Shown here: positions 6,810 to 14,220 of the stretch, piece after piece
Numbering within the stretch: the stretch's first letter is position 1
Layout of the letters: every line of letters starts with the position of its first letter
Assembly (NCBI GenBank): GCA_937892545.1
Contig: CALAFO010000091.1
Span: forward strand, 1 to 31,323
Direction: 5' to 3'
Origin: Scatosoma sp002474405
GTDB taxonomy: Bacteria > Bacillota > Clostridia > Christensenellales > Borkfalkiaceae
Length of the DNA: 31,323 nt
The notes under the pieces: model-generated
What the model saw: only the letters and a program-made list of their open reading frames with translations
What the model was told of the DNA's origin: nothing
Database searches by the model: none
Translations under genes and position numbers: made by a program

Positions 6810-8004
6810 AACGACAACGAAGAAAGTAAAAGAACCGCTGTTTCATATCACGAAGCGCGCGTCGATGCCGTTCTGGAAAGCGGCGGGAATCCGCGTTTTT
6901 TCCGTGCTTGCCGCGGTGATTATCTGCAGCATTATGAGCACGATTTTAATCGGGCGCAACCCGTTCACTATTTTCGGCTCGTTCGTAAAGGGCATTTTCA
7001 TCGACCCGTGGACGCTTCTTCAGGATACCGCTTTGCTGCTTGCGTTCGGGCTTGCCATCGTTCCCGCGTTCCGTATGAAATACTGGAACATGGGCGCCAA
7101 CGGTCAGGTACTGATGGGCTGTCTTGCGGCAATTTATTGCATGATCAACGTGCCCGATAAAGTACCGGGGGGCGTGGTGATTATCATCATGCTGCTTGCG
7201 GCAATCGCCGTCAGCGTTATCTGGGCGGTGATTCCCGCAATTTTCAAAGCGCTGTTCAACACCAACGAAACGCTGTTCACGCTGATGATGAACTACATCG
7301 CCGCAGGGCTGGTGAACCACTTCTGCTATAAGCAGACGAAATATCAGAAAATCAATATCGGTATCGTCAATCTGATGAGCAAGCGTGCCTGGCTGCCGCA
7401 GCTCGGCAACAAATATCTGCTGCCCATTCTGATTATCGCGCTGATGACGGCGTTCGTGTTCGTGTACATGAAGTACAGCAAGCACGGCTACGAAATCGCG
7501 GTGGTGGGCGAAAGCTCCAACACGGCGAAATACGTGGGCATCAACGTGAAAAAGGTCATTATCCGTACGCTGGTATTATCGGGCGCCATCTGCGGCGTCA
7601 TCGGCTTTTTGTACGCCGGCGCCATTTCCCACACGGTATCGGAAAAAACGGCTACGCTCGGTTTCACCGCCATTCTTATCGCGTGGCTCGGCAAATTCAA
7701 TCCGCTGATTATGATCGGCACGGCGCTGTTCGTGGTGGTAATGCAGGCGGGCACGGGGCAGATCAATACGGATTTCTCCCTCGGCAGCACCGATTTTTCC
7801 AATATGATTATCGGCATCGTGTTCTTCTTCGTCATCGGCTGCGAATTTTTCATCACCTATTCCATCAAAGCGGCGGGCGGCTGGAAAGAATTCACCGCGA
7901 AATTCGGAAAAATTTTCAAACGCAAAAAATCGGCTGAAACGGCGCAGGGCGCAGGCGAAGCCGCAAACGAAACGGATCGGCAGGCGGAGGACGAAAAGAA
8001 ATGA
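6802..8004 (+). CDS. ABC importer permease 1, nucleoside type (NupP-like)
   Basis: A 400-residue inner-membrane permease of the BPD_transp_2 family (same family as RbsC and NupP). Many hydrophobic helices are visible from about residue 30, and the family signature GANGQVLMG (MKYWNMGANGQVLMGCLAA) is clear. The region YEIAVVGESSNTAKYVGINV is the cytoplasmic loop that normally contacts the ATPase. The C-terminal 40 residues are a charged, repetitive tail (AETAQGAGEAANETDRQ). AAGGAGG lies 6 nt before the ATG, which overlaps the ATPase stop codon by 8 nt, indicating translational coupling. Confidence 0.9.
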   Translation: MTETTTKKVKEPLFHITKRASMPFWKAAGIRVFSVLAAVIICSIMSTILIGRNPFTIFGSFVKGIFIDPWTLLQDTALLLAFGLAIVPAFRMKYWNMGANGQVLMGCLAAIYCMINVPDKVPGGVVIIIMLLAAIAVSVIWAVIPAIFKALFNTNETLFTLMMNYIAAGLVNHFCYKQTKYQKINIGIVNLMSKRAWLPQLGNKYLLPILIIALMTAFVFVYMKYSKHGYEIAVVGESSNTAKYVGINVKKVIIRTLVLSGAICGVIGFLYAGAISHTVSEKTATLGFTAILIAWLGKFNPLIMIGTALFVVVMQAGTGQINTDFSLGSTDFSNMIIGIVFFFVIGCEFFITYSIKAAGGWKEFTAKFGKIFKRKKSAETAQGAGEAANETDRQAEDEKK

Positions 8005-8960
8005 TTATCAGTTTACTTGTAAAAGCCATTCGTATGGGCACCATCTTCCTTTTCGGCAGCACGGGCGAAACGGTTATGGAAAAATCGGGGCATCTGAATC
8101 TCGGTATTCCGGGCATCATGTGCATGGGCGCGTTCGGCGGCTGCTGGGGCGTATCCGTCTATATGTCGGCTGTCGGCGACGGCACTCCCGTGGGATTTTT
8201 TCTGGTGCTTACGGCGCTGTTGTTTTCGGCGCTCGTGTCGTCGTTCGGCGCGTTGATTTATGCGTTCCTTACGGTTTCGCTCCGCGCCAATCAGAACGTT
8301 ACGGGGCTTGCGCTCACCACGTTCGGCGTAGGCTTTATGAAGTTCTTCGGCACAAGAATCAATTCGGATTATCTCATCCGCGCGCACAAGAGCTTCAAAA
8401 ATTTATTTATGTTTTCGGATAAGCTCGGCGCGTTCGGCGAAATCTTTTTCTCGCACGGTATCATGGTGTATCTTTCCATTTTCCTCGCGCTGTTCGTGTG
8501 GTACTATCTGTTCAAAACAAGAAAAGGACTGCAGCTTCGCGCCATCGGCGAAAATCCCGCCACGGCGGACGCCGTAGGCATCAACGTGGAAAAGTACAAA
8601 TACCTTTCCATCATCGCGGGGTGCGTCATCGCGGGCTTCGGCGGCTTGTATTACGTCATGGATAAGTCGAACGGCACCACGTTTGTGGAAGCGCCCATCG
8701 AATCGTTCGGCTGGCTTGCCGTCGCGCTTGTTATTTTCACGTTGTGGAAGCCGAACTACGCCATTCTCGGTTCCATTATTTTCGGCGCGTTGTCCGTGGC
8801 GTCCAGCGTGTTCACCATTCCGCTGAAGATGATTAAACTTTTCGACGTCGTGCCTTACGTCGTAACGGTGCTTGTGCTTATCGTTACCAGCGTAATGGAC
8901 AGCAAAGAAAATCAACCGCCCGCGGCGCTGGGTCTTGCCTACTTCCGGGAAGATCGTTAA
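8001..8960 (+). CDS. ABC importer permease 2, nucleoside type (NupQ-like)
   Basis: A 319-residue membrane permease of the BPD_transp_2 family, partner of the preceding permease. Signatures are GSTGETVMEKSGHLNLGIPG near the N-terminus (family pattern GE...G.lNlG..G) and LRAIGENPATADAVGINVEK, the ATPase-contacting loop. It shares an ATGA overlap of 4 nt with the preceding gene and has GGAGG about 10 nt upstream. A shorter second permease in a pair with a longer first one is the normal arrangement for BMP-type nucleoside importers. It is the last gene of the operon; a strong terminator follows. Confidence 0.9.
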   Translation: MIISLLVKAIRMGTIFLFGSTGETVMEKSGHLNLGIPGIMCMGAFGGCWGVSVYMSAVGDGTPVGFFLVLTALLFSALVSSFGALIYAFLTVSLRANQNVTGLALTTFGVGFMKFFGTRINSDYLIRAHKSFKNLFMFSDKLGAFGEIFFSHGIMVYLSIFLALFVWYYLFKTRKGLQLRAIGENPATADAVGINVEKYKYLSIIAGCVIAGFGGLYYVMDKSNGTTFVEAPIESFGWLAVALVIFTLWKPNYAILGSIIFGALSVASSVFTIPLKMIKLFDVVPYVVTVLVLIVTSVMDSKENQPPAALGLAYFREDR

Positions 8961-8980
8961 AAACCGATAAAAAAGTGTAA

Positions 8981-9018
8981 AAAAAGCAGTCTTTTTTGTA
9001 TGAAAAAGGCTGCTTTTT
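8981..9018 (+). terminator. Intrinsic terminator of the xpt/nucleoside ABC operon
   Basis: AAAAAGCAG (8981-8989) pairs with CTGCTTTTT (9010-9018), and inside it CTTTTT pairs with AAAAAG. A-rich on the left and T-rich on the right, so it could stop transcription from either direction. Confidence 0.8.
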
Positions 9019-9126
9019 GTATGTATTTACGCCGTTTTTGCACTGTTTTGAAGTGTTTTTTGCCCTTATTTTGCATATTTTTTCCGTGTTTTCGCACGTT
9101 TTTATCGCCTTTTTTCGCTAAAAATC

Positions 9127-9168
9127 TGCCGAAAAGGCGCTTTTTTATGCCGTTTTTTCTGCTATAAT
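9127..9168 (+). promoter_or_regulatory. spoIIGA promoter: Spo0A-box-like site and promoter of the spoIIG operon
   Basis: TGCCGAA at 9127-9133 fits the Spo0A box TGNCGAA, followed by AA as in the preferred extended form. A perfect -10 box TATAAT lies at 9163-9168, so the Spo0A box is centred about 40-45 nt upstream of the predicted start of transcription. No good -35 hexamer is seen at 17-bp spacing (the stretch is GCGCTTTTTTATG). That is the expected look of the Spo0A-activated spoIIG promoter, known in B. subtilis for its poorly placed -35. Functional assignment is inference. Confidence 0.6.
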
Positions 9169-9218
9169 CGTACGTGAAATGCGTTTGCGGGCGCAAGGAC
9201 ACGGAGGGCGGGCAGACG

Positions 9219-10205
9219 ATGCAGGTGTATATAGAATATGCTTTTGCCGAAAATTTTCTGCTGGATTTCATGCTGCTTTTTCTGGCGTTCCGCTGCACGA
9301 AAACCCGCGCGCGGGCGCTTCCGACGGTGTGCGCCGCGTCGTTCGGCGCCGCGTTCGCCTGCGTGTTCGCACTGATTTCCGTTCCGTACGCCGCAGCGCT
9401 TTTCATTAAAGTTTCAGCCGGCGCGCTGATGTGTTTTCTCGCGCGGCTGAAAAGTCCCAAAGTGTTCTTTACGCTTTCGAAAACGGAGAAAAAAGCCTGT
9501 TTTTGTGCGTTTTTGCGCTTTTTATGCGTGTTTTTCCTGCTTTCGGCGTGTCTGGCGGGAGTGTTTTTCGCAATCGATTATACGGGCGCGGCGTTGAAAG
9601 CCTGGCAGATTCCCGTGTGCGTTTTCTTCGTTTTTGCCTGCGTTGCGGGGGCGAAAAAACTGTTTAAAGCGCAGAAAACGGCACGCTTTATCCGCCGCTG
9701 CGAACTTTGCGCCAACGGAAAAACGCGCGGCATAGAGGCGTACGGACTGATCGACAGCGGCAACTGCGCCGTGGCGGGCGACGGAGCGCCGATTTGCTTT
9801 ATTTCGCCGGAACTGGCTTTTTCGCTGTGGGACGGGCGTACGGAAACGCGCGATTTTACGATAAGCACGGTGAGCGGGACGAAAAAAATAAAAATTTTTT
9901 CGGGCGCGCTTCTGATATATGAAGAAACGCAGGCGCATACAATAAATAAAAGGTATTTCGGGCGGGTGTATTTTTCTCCTTCCGCGCACGTATCTGCGGG
10001 CGGAAAAGGCGGATATTCCGTGCTGCTGCCCGCTTGTTGCGCTTCGGACAAGGCAGAGGACGCGGAGCCGGGCAAAGAAGCGAAAACGGCGGGGAATCGG
10101 AAAACCGCGGCGGAAGCAAAAACGGCGGAGGAGACGGTACTAGCGGAAGAAATCGCCGCGGGAGAGGCGGCGCACGGGAAAGAAACAAAAACGGACGAGG
10201 TGTAA
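9219..10205 (+). CDS. spoIIGA: SpoIIGA, sporulation pro-sigma-E processing aspartic protease
   Basis: Membrane-embedded protease that removes the pro-sequence of sigma-E in the mother cell after a signal from the forespore (SpoIIR). The N-terminal half has about five hydrophobic helices, starting MQVYIEYAFAENFLLDFMLL, which closely fits the SpoIIGA start. The catalytic aspartate is D179 in the motif L-I-D-S-G-N (B. subtilis D183). The start at 9219 is chosen because GGAGGG lies 10 nt upstream and the family N-terminus begins there; an in-frame GTG at 9174 coincides with the predicted transcription start and cannot be used. At 328 residues it is slightly longer than usual (near 310). The last 55 or so residues are a charged Ala/Lys/Glu-rich tail not expected in the family. 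Four nucleotides separate it from sigE. Confidence 0.9.
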   Translation: MQVYIEYAFAENFLLDFMLLFLAFRCTKTRARALPTVCAASFGAAFACVFALISVPYAAALFIKVSAGALMCFLARLKSPKVFFTLSKTEKKACFCAFLRFLCVFFLLSACLAGVFFAIDYTGAALKAWQIPVCVFFVFACVAGAKKLFKAQKTARFIRRCELCANGKTRGIEAYGLIDSGNCAVAGDGAPICFISPELAFSLWDGRTETRDFTISTVSGTKKIKIFSGALLIYEETQAHTINKRYFGRVYFSPSAHVSAGGKGGYSVLLPACCASDKAEDAEPGKEAKTAGNRKTAAEAKTAEETVLAEEIAAGEAAHGKETKTDEV

Positions 10206-10209
10206 GGCG

Positions 10210-10923
10210 TTGAAATTTATAGAAGTGTTACGGAGTTTTTTACGCAGGATAGACGCGGAGGACGCGGTGGATTACGTATGCGGCACGGAAGCGCTGCCGC
10301 TGCCTTTTTCGCCGCAGGAAGAACGCGAGATGCTGGATAAGCTGGAAAAGGGCGAAGAGGCGGAAGCGGACAAAATCAAGGGCGAATTGATCAAGCACAA
10401 TCTGCGCCTCGTGATTTATATCGCGCGGAAATTCGATAACACGGGCGTGGACGGCGACGATCTGGTTTCGATAGGAACGATCGGTTTGATCAAGGCGATC
10501 AATTCGTTCCGCTCGGATAAAAACATCAAGCTTGCCACATACGCTTCGCGGTGCATAGAAAACGAAATTTTAATGTATCTGCGGCGGACGGCGCGGCTGA
10601 AAAGCGAGGTTTCGTTCGACGAGCCGTTGAATACCGATTTCGAGGGGAACGAACTGCTATTATCGGACGTGCTGGGAACCAGCGCGGAAAGCGTTTACGG
10701 TGGCGTGGAGGACCGCGCGGAAAAAGAGCTGTTAAAGGACGCCCTGACGAAACTTTCGGAGCGGGAACGCAAGATTATGTTTTTACGCTTCGGGCTTTCC
10801 GGCGGAGAAGAAATGACGCAGAAGGACGTGGCGGATATGCTGGGAATTTCGCAAAGCTATATTTCGAGACTGGAAAAAAAGATTATTCAGCGGCTGAAAA
10901 AGGAAATTTCGAAAATGGTGTGA
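10210..10923 (+). CDS. sigE: RNA polymerase sporulation sigma factor SigE (pro-sigma-E)
   Basis: Mother-cell sigma factor made as an inactive precursor. All sigma-70 regions are present in order: NLRLVIYIARKFDNTGVDGD (region 2), IGTIGLIKAINSF, KLATYASRCIENEILMYLRR (2.4), EVSFDEPLNTDFEGNELLLS (SigE-specific), and LGISQSYISRLEKKIIQRLK (region 4.2). Length 237, as usual. The start is TTG, 9 nt after GAGG. The pro-sequence is only about 22 residues up to the expected cleavage point before VCGTEALP, compared with 27 in B. subtilis. It lies 4 nt downstream of spoIIGA, so the two are translationally coupled. Unlike the usual order, sigG does not follow; a terminator and a polysaccharide locus do. 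Confidence 0.95.
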   Translation: MKFIEVLRSFLRRIDAEDAVDYVCGTEALPLPFSPQEEREMLDKLEKGEEAEADKIKGELIKHNLRLVIYIARKFDNTGVDGDDLVSIGTIGLIKAINSFRSDKNIKLATYASRCIENEILMYLRRTARLKSEVSFDEPLNTDFEGNELLLSDVLGTSAESVYGGVEDRAEKELLKDALTKLSERERKIMFLRFGLSGGEEMTQKDVADMLGISQSYISRLEKKIIQRLKKEISKMV

Positions 10924-11124
10924 TTTGCGTTCAAAAAGTAAAAAAGGATGCGGCGACGGGAGTACGATTGCCGATAAGCTGACGAATGTGCGAAAAAATG
11001 TACAGTCGGTTGAGTAAATGAAATGCAATGCCGAGCGCGATCCGTTCGCTGATTTTACGGATATTCAGTTCGGTAGTCGCTGTATCGTCGCCGAAACGGT
11101 AGGTTATTTGTTAAATTATTACGG

Positions 11125-11193
11125 ATTTTCTCCGAGGCTTGTTTTATTTTGCCTTTTCGGCAAAACGAAAACAAGCACGGAGAAAATTTTTTT
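11125..11193 (+). terminator. Large intrinsic terminator after sigE
   Basis: A nested hairpin: ATTTTCTCCG (11125-11134) with CGGAGAAAAT (11178-11187), then GCTTGTTTT (11137-11145) with AAAACAAGC (11168-11176), then TTTTGCC (11147-11153) with GGCAAAA (11159-11165), closing loop TTTTC. Seven T follow or overlap the base (11187-11193). About 26 paired bases is unusually long for a terminator. It should end the spoIIGA-sigE transcript and insulate the polysaccharide locus. Confidence 0.75.
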
Positions 11194-11202
11194 GCGGGTT
11201 TT

Positions 11203-11384
11203 TATGGGTGGCGGACAGAACGAAAGGCAACGAAACAGCCGAAAAATTATTGCGTTGACGGCAGATTGTAATGTGAATTTTCGGCAATAATTTTTGCCGT
11301 TGACTTCCGGTTTTTTCTGTGCTACCCACAAACAGCCGAAAAGACAAAAACGTGAAAATTTGCGGTCGTTCGGCAATCATAATT
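11203..11384. repeat. Imperfect inverted-repeat element with internal direct repeats
   Basis: No gene is seen here. An outer pair, GGGTGGC-GG-ACAGAA (11206-11220), matches TTCTGT-GCTACCC (11315-11327) in inverted order with a 2-base insertion and one mismatch. An inner perfect 12-bp pair is AAAAATTATTGC (11242-11253) with GCAATAATTTTT (11284-11295). AAACAGCCGAAAA occurs directly repeated at 11233-11245 and 11330-11342, and CGGCAAT recurs at 11371. This could be a miniature inverted-repeat element or a structured RNA; no transposase is nearby. Confidence 0.45.
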
Positions 11385-11402
11385 AAAATACTGACAAAAT
11401 TT

Positions 11403-11419
11403 TACACTTTGCAAGTGTA
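11403..11419. promoter_or_regulatory. 17-bp palindrome upstream of the polysaccharide promoter, possible operator
   Basis: TACACTT (11403-11409), spacer TGC, AAGTGTA (11413-11419): a perfect inverted repeat ending about 48 nt upstream of the -35 box. The size and symmetry fit a dimeric regulator site, but no cognate regulator is in the window. Confidence 0.35.
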
Positions 11420-11466
11420 GAGATGATTTATTTTTTACCTTTTTTTCGGAAATGCGGGTAAAGGGC

Positions 11467-11495
11467 TTGAAAAGTTGTGTGTAATGTGATATAAT
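11467..11495 (+). promoter_or_regulatory. Sigma-A promoter of the polysaccharide locus
   Basis: TTGAAA (11467-11472) and TATAAT (11490-11495), 17 bp apart, with TG upstream of the -10. Transcription should begin near 11502, leaving an untranslated leader of about 190 nt (11502-11693) before the first gene. I see no terminator or known riboswitch in that leader. Confidence 0.75.
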
Positions 11496-11693
11496 TTATA
11501 TTAAGAATCGAGCGTAAGTTTTTGTTGATAAAATGGGATTTTTTGCGGACTGTGAGGAATTTTGTTGCTTGATATTCTGACGCATTTCACGAAATATTTA
11601 ATATTTTTATCGGGCGGATGCGGTTGGAAAATATAGGCTGCGAAACAAGGTACTGTTGGTCGTTTATGTTCAGACAGGCAAAAAGGAGAAAAA

Positions 11694-12974
11694 ATGGCGT
11701 TAAAGAGAAAAGATATAAAACCTTTTGAGAAAAAAGTATATCTTGCTTCGCCGACGATGCACGGGGAAGAATTGAAGTATATGACCGAGGCATATGAAAC
11801 GAACTGGATGTCTACGGTGGGCGCAAACATTAACGAGGTGGAGCGTATCGCAGCGGAAAAAGCTGAAATGAAGTACGCCGTTGCGCTTTCGTGTTGTACT
11901 GCCGCGCTGCACCTGTGCGTGAAATCGGCGGGCGAAAAGTTATACGGCAAACCTGCAATCGGACATGGAGCATTGGAAGGGAAACGGGTATTCTGTTCGG
12001 ATATGACGTTCGACGCTACGCTCAACCCCGTTGTGTACGAGGGCGGTATTCCCGTGTTTATCGATACGGAAGCGGATTCGTGGAATATGGATCCCGTTTC
12101 GCTTGAAAAGGCGTTTGAGTTATACCCCGAAGTAAAACTTGTGGTATGCGCCGAATTATACGGCTTCCCCGGGCGGATCGATTTAATTAAGCAAATCTGT
12201 GAAAAACACGGGGCTTTGCTTATCGAGGACGCCGCCGAGGCGATGGGAGCAACTCTGAACGGCAGGCAGTGCGGTTCGTTCGGAGATTATTCGGCAATCA
12301 GCTATAACGGTAATAAAATTATCACGGGTTCGTCTGGCGGGTGTTTGCTTACGAACGATATAGAAGTCGCGAATAAAGTAAGAAAATGGTCTACGCAGGC
12401 GCGCGAGAATGCACCGTGGTATCAGCATGAAGAAGTTGGCTATAACTACCGCATGAGCAACGTTATAGCAGGCGTAATTCGTGGGCAATATCCGTATCTG
12501 GAAGAGCATATCGCGCAGAAGAAAGCGATTTACGAAAGATATCGCGACGGACTGAAAGATTTGCCCGTGAAGATGAATCCGATAATCGACGGTGCAGCGC
12601 CGAATTACTGGCTTTCGGCGATAATTATCGATGAAAAATATATGTGCAAACAGGTGCGCGACGATTCGACTGCTCTATTTGTTGCGGAATCGGGAAAAAC
12701 TTGCCCGACCGAGATTTTGCAAGCGATTTTTGCTTTGAATGCGGAAGGCAGACCGATTTGGAAGCCGATGCATATGCAACCGATGTACCGTATGCACGAG
12801 TTTATAACTCGTAAGGGAAGCGGGCGCGCGAAAACGAATGCTTACATAGCGGGCGGCGTTTTCGACGTGGGCGCGGATATTTTTAATCGAGGGTTGTGTT
12901 TACCTTCGGATAATAAGATGACTGCCGAGCAGCAGGAACGGATCATTGAAGTAATAAGGGCGTGTTTCGAATAA
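11694..12974 (+). CDS. DegT/DnrJ/EryC1/StrS-family PLP aminotransferase (EpsN/PglE-like)
   Basis: Transfers an amino group to a 4-keto (or 3-keto) nucleotide sugar, making an amino-deoxy sugar for the repeat unit. The 426-residue protein has the family motifs: ALSCCTAALHLCV (substrate/PLP phosphate), LIEDAAEAMGATLNGRQCGS (PLP-stacking region), and the Schiff-base lysine K208 in NGNKIITGSSGG; NYRMSNVIAGVIRGQ is the usual second conserved block. The NGNKIIT context is shared with PglE and EpsN, which act in bacillosamine synthesis. AAGGAG lies 6 nt before the ATG. The required 4,6-dehydratase is not in the window. It is the first gene of the locus and ends in a TAATG overlap with the phosphoglycosyltransferase. 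Confidence 0.88.
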   Translation: MALKRKDIKPFEKKVYLASPTMHGEELKYMTEAYETNWMSTVGANINEVERIAAEKAEMKYAVALSCCTAALHLCVKSAGEKLYGKPAIGHGALEGKRVFCSDMTFDATLNPVVYEGGIPVFIDTEADSWNMDPVSLEKAFELYPEVKLVVCAELYGFPGRIDLIKQICEKHGALLIEDAAEAMGATLNGRQCGSFGDYSAISYNGNKIITGSSGGCLLTNDIEVANKVRKWSTQARENAPWYQHEEVGYNYRMSNVIAGVIRGQYPYLEEHIAQKKAIYERYRDGLKDLPVKMNPIIDGAAPNYWLSAIIIDEKYMCKQVRDDSTALFVAESGKTCPTEILQAIFALNAEGRPIWKPMHMQPMYRMHEFITRKGSGRAKTNAYIAGGVFDVGADIFNRGLCLPSDNKMTAEQQERIIEVIRACFE

Positions 12975-13759
12975 TGAAAGAATTTTTTCAAACACTTATA
13001 TCGACCTGGTGGGGCATAACGATTATTTGCGTTGTAGCCGTCGCATTGTTGTTTTTGTTGTCAATGTGGCTCTATAAGCCGTTTTTCAAGCGGTTTTACG
13101 ATTCCGTTTTATCGCTTTTGGCGCTTGTGGTGCTATTGCCGCTACTACTTGTCTTGACGATTGTAGGTGCGATTGCGATGCATGGGAATCCGTTTTTCAC
13201 TCAGCAGAGACCCGGCAAAAAAGATAAAAACGGCAATGAAAAAATATTTAAGCTTATCAAGTTTCGCTCGATGAGCAACAAGAAGGACGAGAACGGCGAT
13301 TTATTGCCGGATGAGAAGCGGCTGAATAAATACGGTACTATTCTTCGTAAAAGTTCACTCGACGAGCTTCCCGAGCTTCTTAACATCTTAAAAGGCGACA
13401 TGTCGATAGTCGGTCCCCGTCCACAGCTTGTGCGGGATATGGTTTTTATGACGGAAGAACAAAGATTGCGGCATAAGGTTCGTCCGGGGCTTACGGGGTT
13501 GGCACAGGTAAGCGGCAGAAATAATATTTCGTGGGAAGAAAAGTTCACTTACGACCTTCGCTACATAAAGAAGATAACGCTTTTAGGCGATATAAAAATA
13601 ATATTTCAAACTGCGTTTAAAGTTTTTAAGCGCAGCGATGTTGTGCGCGAAGGAACGGTATCCGATATAGACTACGGAGATTATCTTCTTCAAGAGCTGG
13701 CGATTACACAGGAAGAATATGATGAAAATCAGGAAACAGCAAGAAGTTTGCTGAGGTGA
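12974..13759 (+). CDS. Initiating sugar-1-phosphate transferase (bacterial sugar transferase; EpsL/PglC/WcaJ class)
   Basis: Transfers a sugar 1-phosphate from a UDP-sugar to undecaprenyl phosphate at the inner membrane, starting repeat-unit assembly. Residues 5-35 form a hydrophobic segment, a second re-entrant-type helix follows near 45-70, and the catalytic domain carries FFTQQRPGK, FKLIKFRSM, the catalytic pair D130-E131 in LDELPELLNILKGDMS, then VGPRPQ and KVRPGLTGLAQVSGRN. Length 261. The ATG at 12974 overlaps the preceding stop (TAATG); an in-frame GTG 12 nt earlier is less likely. The extra N-terminal helix makes it intermediate between minimal PglC and long WcaJ forms. Confidence 0.9.
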   Translation: MKEFFQTLISTWWGITIICVVAVALLFLLSMWLYKPFFKRFYDSVLSLLALVVLLPLLLVLTIVGAIAMHGNPFFTQQRPGKKDKNGNEKIFKLIKFRSMSNKKDENGDLLPDEKRLNKYGTILRKSSLDELPELLNILKGDMSIVGPRPQLVRDMVFMTEEQRLRHKVRPGLTGLAQVSGRNNISWEEKFTYDLRYIKKITLLGDIKIIFQTAFKVFKRSDVVREGTVSDIDYGDYLLQELAITQEEYDENQETARSLLR

Positions 13760-13765
13760 TTAGCT

Positions 13766-14219
13766 ATGGCGAAAAAAAGTATATTCAAAAAAATAGGTTG
13801 TTTTTTTCGTAAGTGGATGAGCGCAAAAATTATACCGCATATGGTTTTGAATGGGTGGAGAATTTTCTTTTATCGATTATGCGGATATAAAATCGGTAAG
13901 CATGTCTTTATTGGGATGAGATGCTATTTGGATGATTTGGAACCCAAAATGTTTACTATCGAAGATAATGTGACTATTTCTTACGGTGTTTATTTTGCTT
14001 GCCACGGAAAAAATCAGGAACATATGCCGATTACCATAAAAAAGGGTGCATACATAGGAATGAGATCGTGTGTAATTTCTAAAAATTCCGAAAAGTTGGG
14101 GCGTAATTATCGGAGAGAATGCAATTGTGGGAGCGTGTACTCTTGTGAATAAAGATGTGCCGGATGGGGCTACGGCAGTAGACGTGCCTTGTAGAATCGT
14201 TTTAAGAGAAAAAGAATGA
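13766..14219 (+). pseudogene. Hexapeptide-repeat acyltransferase, frameshifted
   Basis: The first 110 codons encode a left-handed beta-helix acyltransferase: CGYKIGKHVFIGMRCYLDD, FTIEDNVTISYGVYFACHG and ITIKKGAYIGMRSCVISKNS. Frame 0 then runs into nonsense and stops at 14152. One base later in frame the protein continues perfectly, IIGENAIVGACTLVNKDVPD...AVDVPCRIVLREKE, to a stop at 14217-14219, just before the next gene. Removing one G from the run GGGG (14098-14101) restores a single 150-residue protein, NSEKLGVIIGENAIVGA. So this is either a real +1 mutation or a homopolymer base-calling error. Intact relatives O-acetylate polysaccharide sugars. Confidence 0.8.
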
Positions 14220-14220
14220 T

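Noticed and set aside
9174..9218. Longer SpoIIGA starting at GTG 9174
   Set aside because: It overlaps the predicted transcription start (TATAAT at 9163-9168), lacks a ribosome binding site, and adds residues before the conserved family N-terminus.
11018..11290. 90-codon forward open frame between sigE and the island
   Set aside because: Runs through the large terminator and the inverted repeats, has no ribosome binding site and no familiar motif.
11612..11630. ops/JUMPstart-like GGGCGGATGCGG in the polysaccharide leader
   Set aside because: Only a short resemblance to the enterobacterial RfaH element, which is not expected in a gram-positive genome.
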